Shown: positions 6,853 through 12,310 of the stretch, piece after piece
Layout: each line of letters starts with the position of its first letter
How positions within the stretch are numbered: position 1 is the stretch's first letter
Assembly: GCA_016867955.1 (NCBI GenBank)
Contig: VGIE01000027.1
Coordinates: forward strand, 1 to 12,310
Length of the DNA: 12,310 nt
Reading direction: 5' to 3'
Source: Betaproteobacteria bacterium
GTDB taxonomy: Bacteria; Pseudomonadota; Gammaproteobacteria; Burkholderiales; SG8-39
The notes under the pieces: generated by a model
The model's database searches: none
Seen by the model: the letters and a program-made list of their open reading frames with translations, nothing else
Told to the model about the DNA's origin: nothing
Translations under genes and position numbers: made by a program

Positions 6853-6935
6853 CCGATCGCTGCAAGAGGGCTCCGCCCCCTTGCGGATCCCCCAACTTCA
6901 GCGGGCGGCCTCGGACTCGAGAACACTCGTGGTGA
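6816..6935 (+). pseudogene. Short leader ORF from the duplicated rng start
   Basis: A 38-residue ORF beginning as RNase G (MKVDILINVTPQ) and then running out of frame through the inserted segment to a TGA at 6933-6935. That TGA overlaps the functional rng start as GTGA (GTG 6932-6934), an arrangement that can couple translation. The 116-bp offset is not a multiple of three, so this ATG cannot be used to make RNase G. The residues after the first 12 (Arg/Pro/Cys-rich) resemble no known protein. It is best seen as the truncated first copy of the rng start, possibly acting as a translational leader. Confidence 0.6.
6862..6884. repeat. REP-like hairpin within the segment inserted at the rng start
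   Basis: Arms GCAAGAGGGC (6862-6871) and GCCCCCTTGC (6875-6884) pair at 9 of 10 positions around a 3-nt TCC loop. It lies in the 78-nt segment separating the two copies of the rng start. The compact GC stem resembles repetitive extragenic palindromes; dispersal in the genome cannot be seen here. In the mRNA it would stand 48 nt before the GTG start of rng. Confidence 0.5.
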
Positions 6936-6968
6936 AAGAAGACATCCTCATCAACGTCACCCCGCAGG
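6931..6968 (+). repeat. Direct repeat, downstream copy (functional rng start)
   Basis: Second copy of the 38-bp repeat, offset 116 bp from the first. It differs at three positions: A to G in the start codon (ATG to GTG) and TG to AA in codon 3 (Val to Glu). It continues directly into the full RNase G frame. Confidence 0.9.
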
Positions 6969-8404
6969 AAACACGCGTGGCCGTGATGGCCGCCGGCATC
7001 CCGCAGGAGGTGCATATCGAGCGGGCGCACAACCGCGGCATGGTGGGCAACATCTACGTCGGCAAGGTGGCGCGCGTGCTGCCGGGCATGCAGTCGGCCT
7101 TCATCGAGATCGGGCTCGAGCGCGCCGCGTTCCTGCACGTGGCAGACATCTGGGAACAGCGCAAGGCCGCCGCGGGCGGCAACGGCAATGCCAAGCCCAT
7201 CGAGCAGATCCTGTCGGAGGGCCAGCCCGTGCTGGTGCAGGTGATCAAGGACCCCATCGGCACCAAGGGTGCGCGGCTGTCGACGCAGATCTCGATCGCC
7301 GGACGGCTGGTGGTGTACCTGCCGCAGGACCCGCACATCGGCATCTCGCAGCGCATCGAGGACGAAACCGAGCGCCAGCAACTGCGCGAGAAGCTGGCGC
7401 AACTGCTGCCGCCCGACGAGACTGGCGGCTTTATCATCCGCACCGTGGCGGAGACCGCCACAGACGCCGAATTCACCAACGACATCCGCTACCTGAGGAA
7501 GCTCTGGCACGACATCCGCGGGCGGGCCTTCACTGTTCCCGCCCCCACCCTGCTCTACCAGGATCTCTCCCTCGCTCAGCGCGTGCTGCGCGACTTCATC
7601 AACGAGGACACCGGGCGGATCCACATCGATTCGCGCGAGAACTTCCTCAATCTGCAGGAATTCGCGCGCGAGTACATGCCCAACGTGTACGAACAGCTCG
7701 AGCACTATACTGGCGCGCGGCCGCTGTTCGACGTGCACAACGTCGAACCCGAGATCGAGAAGGCGCTGGCCCGGCGCGTCGACCTGAAGTCCGGCGGCTA
7801 TATCATTGTCGACCAGACCGAGGCCATGACCACCGTGGATGTCAACACCGGCGGCTTCGTGGGCGTGCGCAATTTCGACGACACCATCTTCAAGACCAAT
7901 CTCGAGGCGGCGCGCGTCATCGCCCGGCAGTTGCGGCTGCGCAACCTCGGCGGCATCATCATCATCGATTTCATCGACATGCACGACACAGCGCACCGTG
8001 ATGCCGTGCTGGCCGAACTCAATACTGCGCTGGCGCGCGACCACACGCGGGTGACGGTGAGCGGCTTCTCGCAGCTCGGCCTGGTGGAGATGACCCGCAA
8101 GCGCACGCGCGAATCGCTGTCACATGTCCTGTGCGAGCCCTGCCCGATGTGCGAGGGCCGCGGCGAACTGAAGACCGCCCGCACGGTCTGTTACGAGGTG
8201 CTGCGCGAGATCCTGCGCGAGGAGCGGCAGTTCCAGTTCAACGCCAGGGAGTACCGTATCGTGGCGTCGCAGAAGGTGCTGGACCTGTTCCTCGAGGAGG
8301 AGTCGCAGTCGCTGGCCATGCTGGGCGACTTAATCGGCAAGCCGGTGTCCCTGCAGGTGGAGTCGGGTTACGACCAGGAACAATTCGACATCATCCTGAT
8401 ATAG
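6932..8404 (+). CDS. rng: Ribonuclease G
   Basis: Single-strand-specific endoribonuclease of the RNase E/G family; it matures the 5' end of 16S rRNA and degrades some mRNAs. The 490-residue product is close to the 489 residues of the E. coli enzyme and lacks the long RNase E scaffold tail. Domains: ILINVTPQETRVAV at the start, an S1 domain at about 37-125 (GNIYVGKVARVLPGMQSAFIEIG), LVQVIKDPIGTKGARLS, GGFIIRTVAE, then the DNase I-like catalytic part with the Mg ligands Asp303 (VDVNTG) and Asp346 (IIDFIDM). The Zn-link CPMC has Cys404 and Cys407. The end YDQEQFDIILI is typical. GTG 6932 is the likely start; another GTG at 6929 is in frame. The 5' end is a rearranged duplicate (see the direct repeats), so initiation now relies on a GTG with weak ribosome site and possible coupling to a leader ORF. 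Confidence 0.96.
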   Translation: MKEDILINVTPQETRVAVMAAGIPQEVHIERAHNRGMVGNIYVGKVARVLPGMQSAFIEIGLERAAFLHVADIWEQRKAAAGGNGNAKPIEQILSEGQPVLVQVIKDPIGTKGARLSTQISIAGRLVVYLPQDPHIGISQRIEDETERQQLREKLAQLLPPDETGGFIIRTVAETATDAEFTNDIRYLRKLWHDIRGRAFTVPAPTLLYQDLSLAQRVLRDFINEDTGRIHIDSRENFLNLQEFAREYMPNVYEQLEHYTGARPLFDVHNVEPEIEKALARRVDLKSGGYIIVDQTEAMTTVDVNTGGFVGVRNFDDTIFKTNLEAARVIARQLRLRNLGGIIIIDFIDMHDTAHRDAVLAELNTALARDHTRVTVSGFSQLGLVEMTRKRTRESLSHVLCEPCPMCEGRGELKTARTVCYEVLREILREERQFQFNAREYRIVASQKVLDLFLEEESQSLAMLGDLIGKPVSLQVESGYDQEQFDIILI

Positions 8405-8419
8405 GCGAACGAGACGACG

Positions 8420-8718
8420 ATGGCAGACAAAGCCGGCCTTTCGGACAAGGAGCGCGCCCTGATCGAGGCGGCACGGCGCGAGCTTGCCGCGGCCACAGCC
8501 CTCCAGCCCGACGCCGCGACGCTGCCACCCGGCCCCGGACAGCCAGCCCGCGACCCGGCACGGGCCGCGGCACATGGGCACGCATCGCCACCCTGAGGGC
8601 GGCTGAACGCGCGGAAACCGAGCGCCCCCGCAGGATTCTGCGGCGCTGGGGCATCCACGTTCCCATGGCGCTGTTCGCCGGCGCGCTGGCATGGCTCACG
8701 CTGCGGCAGTTCGTCTGA
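8420..8718 (+). pseudogene. Frameshifted small single-pass membrane protein downstream of rng
   Basis: Two half-genes in different frames read as one small protein. The 5' half starts with ATG 8420 (MADKAGLSDKERALIEAARRELAA, amphipathic and acidic/basic) and stops at TGA 8594-8596 after 58 residues. The 3' half, one frame back, gives ATLRAAERAETERPRRILRR followed by a hydrophobic segment ALFAGALAWLTL and stops at 8718. Together they form a plausible roughly 100-residue protein: charged N-terminal helix, Pro/Ala linker, basic stretch, C-terminal membrane anchor. A single missing base (or two extra) in the GC-rich linker around 8530-8590 would explain the break. It follows rng by 15 nt and would be its last operon member. 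I do not recognise a named family. It may be a true pseudogene or a sequencing error. Confidence 0.5.
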
Positions 8719-8750
8719 TCTGCCTGTCGTCGCGGGCAAGCATGAGGGCC

Positions 8751-8801
8751 TCAGCTGTGGAATACTTGCGACCCGGAAATGGTTTACGCTGTCACAGCTG
8801 A
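8751..8801 (+). promoter_or_regulatory. Inverted repeat flanking the probable promoter of the dienelactone hydrolase gene
   Basis: TCAGCTGTG (8751-8759) and CACAGCTGA (8793-8801) are perfect 9-bp complements 33 nt apart. Between them sit TTGCGA (8766-8771), a possible -35, and AATGGTTTAC (8777-8786). The distance from the right arm to the ATG at 8834 is 32 nt. The layout suits an operator pair bound by a dimeric or looping regulator, or simply a hairpin. No regulator gene is adjacent. The arms are certain, the role inferred. Confidence 0.4.
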
Positions 8802-8833
8802 GACCGACCAACACACCCCAACTGGAGGAAGTA

Positions 8834-9718
8834 ATGAACGACCGAGCAACATTCGACGACCCGCACCTCGAGAGCCTGCTGCCGAAAGTGGCATTCAGCC
8901 GCCGCGGCTTCCTGGCCTCGGCCGCAGCGTCCGGCTTCGCGCTGGCCGCCGGCCCCGTAATGGCGCAGACCGCGATCAAGACGCCACTCACCGGGCTGGA
9001 GGATTTCGAACTCCGGATCCCCGTGTTCAATGGCAACATGCCGGCCTACATCGCTGCTCCAAAGAAGGCCAACAAGCTCTCGGCGATCATCGTCGTGCCC
9101 GAGGTCTTCGGCATGCACGAGTATCAGAAGGACATCTGCCGCAGGCTGGCCAACGCCGGATACGTGGGCGTGACCTTCGATCCGTTCTTCCGCAGGGGCG
9201 ACCTGTCGCGCATGACCGACATCAAGCAGGTGGTCGGCCTCGCCAACAGCCTCGACGACTTCCAGGCGCTGGGTGACATGGACGCGCTGGTGGACTTCCT
9301 CGGCACCCAGAAGCGGGTCAACCCGAAGAAGATCGGCATCACCGGCATGTGCCGCGGCGGCCGCACGGTGTGGATGTACGCCGCGCACAGCAAGAAGATC
9401 AGGGCCGGAGTGTCCTGGTATGGACCCTTCTCGACGACGCCCCCTGCAATGCCGCGTAGCCCCATCGATGTTGCCGACGATCTGAACGTCCCGGTGCTCG
9501 GACTGTACGGCGGTGCAGACGACGGCATCCCGCTCGACATGGTCGAACGCATGCGTGCCGCGCTGGTCGCCTTCGGCAAGGACAAGGAATCGATGATCCA
9601 CGTCTACGAGGGCATGCCGCACGCCTTTCACGCCGACTACCGGCCAAGCTACCGCAAGGAAGCCGCCGAAGACGGCTGGAAGCGCATGCTGGCCTGGTTC
9701 AAGAAGCACGGGGTGTAA
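8834..9718 (+). CDS. Tat-exported dienelactone hydrolase family protein
   Basis: 294-residue alpha/beta hydrolase of the dienelactone hydrolase family; classic members open dienelactones to maleylacetate in chloroaromatic breakdown, though many act on other esters or lactones. The N-terminus has a twin-arginine signal: SRRGFLAS (22-29), a hydrophobic stretch and VMAQ, so cleavage after about Ala44 and a periplasmic product are expected. Catalytic set: Glu90 in VPEVFG, nucleophile Cys173 in TGMCRGGR, Asp229 or Asp230 in GGADDGIP, and His263 in MPHAFHAD. GGAGGA (8824-8829) lies 4 nt before the ATG, a strong ribosome site. It is transcribed alone, 115 nt after the broken small membrane gene and towards the Bug protein gene. 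Substrate unknown; a secreted esterase or lactonase role is inferred. Confidence 0.93.
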   Translation: MNDRATFDDPHLESLLPKVAFSRRGFLASAAASGFALAAGPVMAQTAIKTPLTGLEDFELRIPVFNGNMPAYIAAPKKANKLSAIIVVPEVFGMHEYQKDICRRLANAGYVGVTFDPFFRRGDLSRMTDIKQVVGLANSLDDFQALGDMDALVDFLGTQKRVNPKKIGITGMCRGGRTVWMYAAHSKKIRAGVSWYGPFSTTPPAMPRSPIDVADDLNVPVLGLYGGADDGIPLDMVERMRAALVAFGKDKESMIHVYEGMPHAFHADYRPSYRKEAAEDGWKRMLAWFKKHGV

Positions 9719-9726
9719 GTAGGACC

Positions 9727-9755
9727 GCCTGCGCGCTTCGCACCCTCGCGCAGGC
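9727..9755 (+). terminator. Hairpin after the dienelactone hydrolase gene
   Basis: GCCTGCGCG (9727-9735) and CGCGCAGGC (9747-9755) are perfect 9-bp complements with an 11-nt loop, 8 nt after the stop codon. Only TGTTG follows, so termination may be weak or Rho-assisted. Confidence 0.5.
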
Positions 9756-9771
9756 TGTTGCAAGGCCCTGG

Positions 9772-9792
9772 CCGCCGCTCACACGGCGGTTT
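9772..9792 (+). terminator. Second hairpin after the dienelactone hydrolase gene
   Basis: CCGCCG (9772-9777) pairs with CGGCGG (9784-9789) around CTCACA and is followed by TTT. It is a short intrinsic terminator candidate for the + strand. Confidence 0.45.
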
Positions 9793-9834
9793 GCGCTTCT
9801 GGAGCTCGCTGTCTGAGCTGCTTCGCCTGAAATG

Positions 9835-9858
9835 AAAAGGCGCCCGAGGGCGCCTTTT
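9835..9858. terminator. Bidirectional intrinsic terminator between convergent genes
   Basis: AAAAGGCGCCC (9835-9845) and GGGCGCCTTTT (9848-9858) form an 11-bp perfect stem with T-tracts on both strands. It lies 24 nt past the stop of the minus-strand Bug protein gene and ends the dienelactone hydrolase unit from the other side. Confidence 0.9.
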
Positions 9859-9881
9859 CCTTGCCGCGATTTGCCACGTGA

Positions 9882-10850
9882 TCAGTCGGCGTACTGCCCG
9901 GCCTTCTTGATCACCGGGCCCCACTTGTCGATTTCCGCCTTGAGGTGGCTGCGCAGGGCCTCGGGGGTGGCGCGGGCCTGGGTGGTCGGCTCGGTGCCGA
10001 GCTTGCCGAGGTTTGTCTTCAGGTCGGGATCCCTGAGCGCTTCCTGCAGCGCCCTGACCAGCGTGTCCACGGCCGCCTTCGGCGTGCCCTTGGGCGCGTA
10101 GATGGCATGCCAGACGGCGACCTCGAAGCCCTTCATGCCCTGCTCCTCGAGGGTCGGGATGTTGGACAGCGAGGGCACGCGCGTCTTGGTGGTGACGCCA
10201 TAGGCCTTCACCTTGCCGCCCTGGATCTGCCCCGTGGTGTTGGTGGTCTGGTCGCACATGAAGTCCACCTGGCCACCCAGCAGGTCATTCATCGCCGGAC
10301 CGGTGCCCTTGTAGGGCACGGTGGTGAAGTCCGTCTCTATCGCCGTCATGAACAGCAGGCCGCACAGGTGCGACGCTGCACCGAGGCCCGCGTTCGCCAG
10401 CGTGATCTTGGCCTTGTTGGCCTTGATGTAGGTGAGGAATTCCTTGAAATTGCTGGCGGGGAAATTCCCCCTGGCGATCAGTGTCATCGGCACGTCGGCC
10501 ACCAGTCCGATGTACTCGAAATCGGTCAGCGGGTTGTAGTCCAGCTTGCGGTACAGCGCCGGGCTGGTGGACATGCCGATATGGTGCAGCAGCACGGTGT
10601 AACCGTCGGGCGCCGCCTTGGCCACACGCAGCACCCCGATGTTGCCGCCGGCCCCGCCCACGTTCTCAATGACGATGGCCTGCTTGAGCGGCTTGCCCAT
10701 GGCAATGCCGAGGTTGCGCCCCAGGGTGTCGGTCGGCCCGCCGGCGGCAAACGGCACCACCATGGTGACGGCCTTGCTCGGATATTGCGCGGACGCCGTG
10801 CCTGAAAGCAGCGCAAGCGCCATTCCCGCCAGCCAAAATTGCATTTTCAT
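9882..10850 (-). CDS. Bug/TctC-type tripartite tricarboxylate transporter substrate-binding protein
   Basis: Periplasmic solute-binding protein of the Bug family, abundant in Burkholderiales; members bind carboxylates or other small organics for a TctAB permease. The 322-residue product has a signal peptide MKMQFWLAGMALALLSGTASA cut after residue 21, then YPSKAVTMVVPFAAGGPTD (the ligand loop PFAAGGPTD at 33-41), GGAGGNIG, YKGTGPAMNDLLGGQVDFM, and IYAPKGTP. ATG 10850 is preferred over an upstream start at 10940: the signal peptide begins here and AAGGGA lies a few nt upstream on the minus strand. No tctA or tctB is in the window, so it is an orphan binding protein, usual for Bug genes. Ligand cannot be told. 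Confidence 0.95.
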   Translation of the reverse strand: MKMQFWLAGMALALLSGTASAQYPSKAVTMVVPFAAGGPTDTLGRNLGIAMGKPLKQAIVIENVGGAGGNIGVLRVAKAAPDGYTVLLHHIGMSTSPALYRKLDYNPLTDFEYIGLVADVPMTLIARGNFPASNFKEFLTYIKANKAKITLANAGLGAASHLCGLLFMTAIETDFTTVPYKGTGPAMNDLLGGQVDFMCDQTTNTTGQIQGGKVKAYGVTTKTRVPSLSNIPTLEEQGMKGFEVAVWHAIYAPKGTPKAAVDTLVRALQEALRDPDLKTNLGKLGTEPTTQARATPEALRSHLKAEIDKWGPVIKKAGQYAD

Positions 10851-11183
10851 AATTTCCCTTTCGCTGAAAGTCCGACGGCGGCGGCAGCCCGCCTGCCCAC
10901 AGGTCGCGCCGACAGAATTGGTATTCCCTCGATCAAGCAAGTATCACCGTAAACGTGCCGCCCCAGTCCCTTTTCTGCCGAGGGGCGCATCTTTGCGCAA
11001 AAAACTTACACCAGACTTGCATTCCACGGGTGAACAAAGTGTTCTGTCCCCGACTTGGAGGAATGGCCCGCGCGTTAGTTCGCCGCAGTTACCGGTAGCG
11101 TAGAGGCGTGGTTCCCCAGCCGGCCGGATGGTCGCTGGCCGGTCACGCGATACCGCGCCGAACCAAGGGCAGGGACACAAAGC
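10851..11183. other. Non-coding region between tRNA-Arg and the Bug protein gene
   Basis: About 330 bases with no convincing gene. On the minus strand GTTTAC (10954-10949) and GATACTTG follow in the leader of the Bug gene, roughly 90-100 nt before its ATG, and a promoter is expected here although no clear -10 can be fixed. Short symmetric elements: TTTGCGCAAA (10992-11001), GAACA-AAG-TGTTC (11032-11044), and CCGGCC/GGCCGG (11120-11125 / 11137-11142), the last a possible processing or terminator hairpin behind the tRNA but without a T-run. ORFs here look spurious. Confidence 0.4.
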
Positions 11184-11260
11184 TGGCGCGCCCGAGACGA
11201 TTCGAACGTCCGACCCCTGCCTTCGGAGGGCAGTACTCTATCCAGCTGAGCTACGGGCGC
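11184..11260 (-). tRNA. tRNA-Arg (anticodon CCG)
   Basis: 77-nt cloverleaf on the minus strand including encoded 3' CCA (11186-11184). Acceptor GCGCCCG / CGGGCGC with discriminator G. The D arm is GCTC/GAGT; anticodon stem CTGCC/GGCAG encloses loop CTCCGAA, anticodon CCG reading CGG. The T arm is GGACG/CGTCT with TTCGAAT loop. All stems close with at most G-U wobbles. Confidence 0.97.
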
Positions 11261-11271
11261 GAGAGGCGCTA

Positions 11272-11300
11272 AGTGTACGTTTTTTCGGCAGTTTCGTCCA
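11272..11300 (-). promoter_or_regulatory. Promoter of tRNA-Arg
   Basis: On the minus strand, TGGACG (11300-11295) as -35 and TACACT (11277-11272) as -10 are separated by 17 nt; the -10 ends 11 nt before the tRNA 5' end, the usual distance for a tRNA promoter. Confidence 0.55.
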
Positions 11301-11318
11301 TCGCGGCGCGGTTTCGGC

Positions 11319-11348
11319 TTCCGCCACGGAGGGGCTTCCGGCTATAAT
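11319..11348 (+). promoter_or_regulatory. Promoter of the cytochrome c5 gene
   Basis: A perfect -10 TATAAT (11343-11348) is preceded at 18 nt by TTCCGC (11319-11324) as a weak -35. It lies 41 nt before the ATG at 11390 and diverges from the tRNA-Arg promoter. Confidence 0.6.
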
Positions 11349-11389
11349 CCGCGCTCTTCGAGCGCAACACCGACAAAAAGGCCGCTGTT

Positions 11390-11905
11390 ATGAGCACCCA
11401 GGACTCCGGACATGGATCGACAGTCAAGACCCCGAAGCTGTCGGCGGTCTTGTGGTTCGTGATCGCGGTGGTCGCACTCATCGTGCTGGCAAAGTTCGTC
11501 CTGTCGGCACGCGGCCCCGATGAGGCCGCGCTTTCGCCCGAGGCCGTGTGGGCGCGTATCAAGCCGGTCGCCAACGTGACGATTTTCGAAGCTGGCGGCG
11601 GCAGCGCGCGAACCGGGGAGGAGATCGTCAAGACCGCCTGCTTCGTCTGCCACGGCGCCGGTGTTGCCGGCGCCCCCAAAATCGGGGACAAGGCCGCCTG
11701 GGCGCCGCTCCTGAAGACAGGTCTGGACGGGCTGTTGAAGAGTTCAATCAAGGGCAAAGGCGCCATGCCGCCTCGCGGCGGGCTCCCCGACCTGTCCGAC
11801 TATGAGCTTGCCAGGGCCATCGTCAACATCGCAAACAAGTCGGGTGCCAGCTTCAAGGAGCCCGCAGCCCCGGTCGCCAAGCCCCAAGCAGCGGCAAAGA
11901 AGTAA
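11390..11905 (+). CDS. Membrane-anchored cytochrome c5 family protein
   Basis: 171-residue c-type cytochrome that carries electrons on the periplasmic face of the inner membrane. Residues 17-39 (LSAVLWFVIAVVALIVLAKFVL) are an uncleaved N-terminal anchor. The haem site is CFVCH (Cys84, Cys87, His88), the probable axial Met is Met126 in GKGAMPPRGG, and the helix SDYELARAIVNIANKSG ends the domain, as in cytochrome c5. An Ala/Pro/Lys tail (about 155-171) follows. The ATG is preceded only by an AAAAAGG-like stretch. Located just before gshA, an arrangement common in Betaproteobacteria, with a 113-nt gap and its own promoter. Partner oxidase or reductase is unknown. Confidence 0.92.
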   Translation: MSTQDSGHGSTVKTPKLSAVLWFVIAVVALIVLAKFVLSARGPDEAALSPEAVWARIKPVANVTIFEAGGGSARTGEEIVKTACFVCHGAGVAGAPKIGDKAAWAPLLKTGLDGLLKSSIKGKGAMPPRGGLPDLSDYELARAIVNIANKSGASFKEPAAPVAKPQAAAKK

Positions 11906-12018
11906 TCAGACCAGGAGCGCCGCGTCGGATAGCGCGGTGCCTGCCGCAGGGCAAGACCGAAGCAGCACTCGCAGCGGCCTCGCCGGCGCCCCCGATCAAA
12001 CGGAATGGACTCTAAGCC

Positions 12019-12310
12019 ATGATTCCGCACCTGACCACCGCACTGACCGGGCCGCTGCAGGATCTGGAGAGGCGAATCCTCGACGGCTCCAGCGCCATCG
12101 AGCACTGGTTCCGCACCCAGTGGCAGGAGCACACGCCCCCGTTCTACGGCTCGGTGGATCTGCGCAATTCCGGATTCAAGCTGGCACCGGTGGACATGAA
12201 CCTGTTTCCCGGAGGGTTCAACAATCTCAACCCGGCGTTCCAGCCGCTTTGCGTGCAGGCGGCGATGTCGGCCATCGAGAAGATCTGTCCCGACGCGAGG
12301 AACCTGCTGC
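12019..12310 (+). CDS. gshA: Glutamate-cysteine ligase, proteobacterial type, 3' truncated by window
   Basis: First enzyme of glutathione synthesis, joining glutamate and cysteine with ATP in the cytoplasm. The 97 visible residues match the start of the GshA type found in Betaproteobacteria, which differs from the E. coli form: PHLTTALTGPL, IEHWFRTQWQEHTPPFYGSV, DLRNSGFKLAPVDMNLFPGG and FNNLNP. ATG 12019 fits the family start; GGAATGG (12002-12008) is a weak, rather distant ribosome site. gshB is expected beyond the window. The preceding 113-nt gap has a short CCGCG/CGCGG hairpin (11920-11937) without T-run. Confidence 0.93.
   Translation, partial: MIPHLTTALTGPLQDLERRILDGSSAIEHWFRTQWQEHTPPFYGSVDLRNSGFKLAPVDMNLFPGGFNNLNPAFQPLCVQAAMSAIEKICPDARNLL

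Noticed and set aside
6719..8044. Minus-strand ORF of 441 codons opposite maf and rng
   Set aside because: Antisense to an excellent RNase G; composition is typical of a shadow frame.
9945..10805. Plus-strand ORF of 286 codons opposite the Bug protein gene
   Set aside because: Antisense shadow; the minus strand carries signal peptide and all Bug motifs.
10944..11180. Minus-strand ORF of 78 codons between tRNA-Arg and the Bug gene
   Set aside because: No ribosome site, no recognisable domain, and it starts immediately behind the tRNA 3' end; not supportable as a gene.
11128..11523. Plus-strand ORF with ETIRTSDPCLRRAVLYPAEL
   Set aside because: This peptide is a translation across the complement of tRNA-Arg, a well-known false ORF, and it runs into the cytochrome gene in another frame.
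1..12310. CRISPR array, transposase, integrase, prophage or toxin-antitoxin system
   Set aside because: No regularly spaced repeats and no such proteins were seen on either strand; gene content is mostly housekeeping.

Overview
The window reads as chromosome of a high-GC betaproteobacterium, probably Burkholderiales or a close relative. The evidence is the order nadD-rsfS-rlmH-maf-rng, a Bug-type solute-binding protein, a membrane-anchored cytochrome c5 next to a proteobacterial-type gshA, and strong GC bias at third codon positions. These assignments come from motif and family recognition by eye; no database search was run.

Layout. (1) Bases 2-2113: a metal-dependent amidohydrolase, apparently entering the window at its start codon, then a secreted pentapeptide-repeat protein. 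Both lie in one uninterrupted reading frame, because the amidohydrolase tail runs without a stop into a block of interlocking inverted repeats. (2) Bases 2273-8718, all on +: a housekeeping cluster of proA (proline synthesis), a DsbA-like 2-hydroxychromene-2-carboxylate isomerase homologue, nadD (NAD synthesis), rsfS and rlmH (ribosome silencing and 23S rRNA methylation), maf (nucleotide pyrophosphatase), rng (RNase G) and a small membrane-protein gene broken by a frameshift. Junctions at proA/isomerase and isomerase/nadD are 4-nt overlaps, so this part is one operon. (3) Bases 8834-9718: a Tat-exported dienelactone hydrolase on +, convergent with a periplasmic tripartite-tricarboxylate (Bug) binding protein on - (9882-10850), with several terminator hairpins between. 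(4) Bases 11184-11260, -: tRNA-Arg(CCG) with encoded CCA, back to back with a promoter for cytochrome c5 (11390-11905, +), followed by the start of gshA (12019 to the window edge).

How the genes fit together. The central block combines amino-acid, NAD and RNA/ribosome maintenance functions. The isomerase homologue belongs to a glutathione-using family and gshA makes the first glutathione precursor, but they sit about 8 kb apart and any link is indirect. The Tat-exported hydrolase and the Bug protein are both envelope proteins that handle organic acids or esters, but they are convergent and therefore separately transcribed.

I found no clear new multi-gene system. The most unusual structure is at the rng start: the first ~38 bp of the gene are present twice, 116 bp apart, separated by a segment with a REP-like hairpin. 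The upstream copy has become a 39-codon leader ORF whose TGA overlaps the GTG start of the functional copy. Other oddities are the lost stop and repeat block behind the amidohydrolase, a CTG start with a GC hairpin at rlmH, a palindromic rlmH-maf spacer, and the frameshifted gene after rng.
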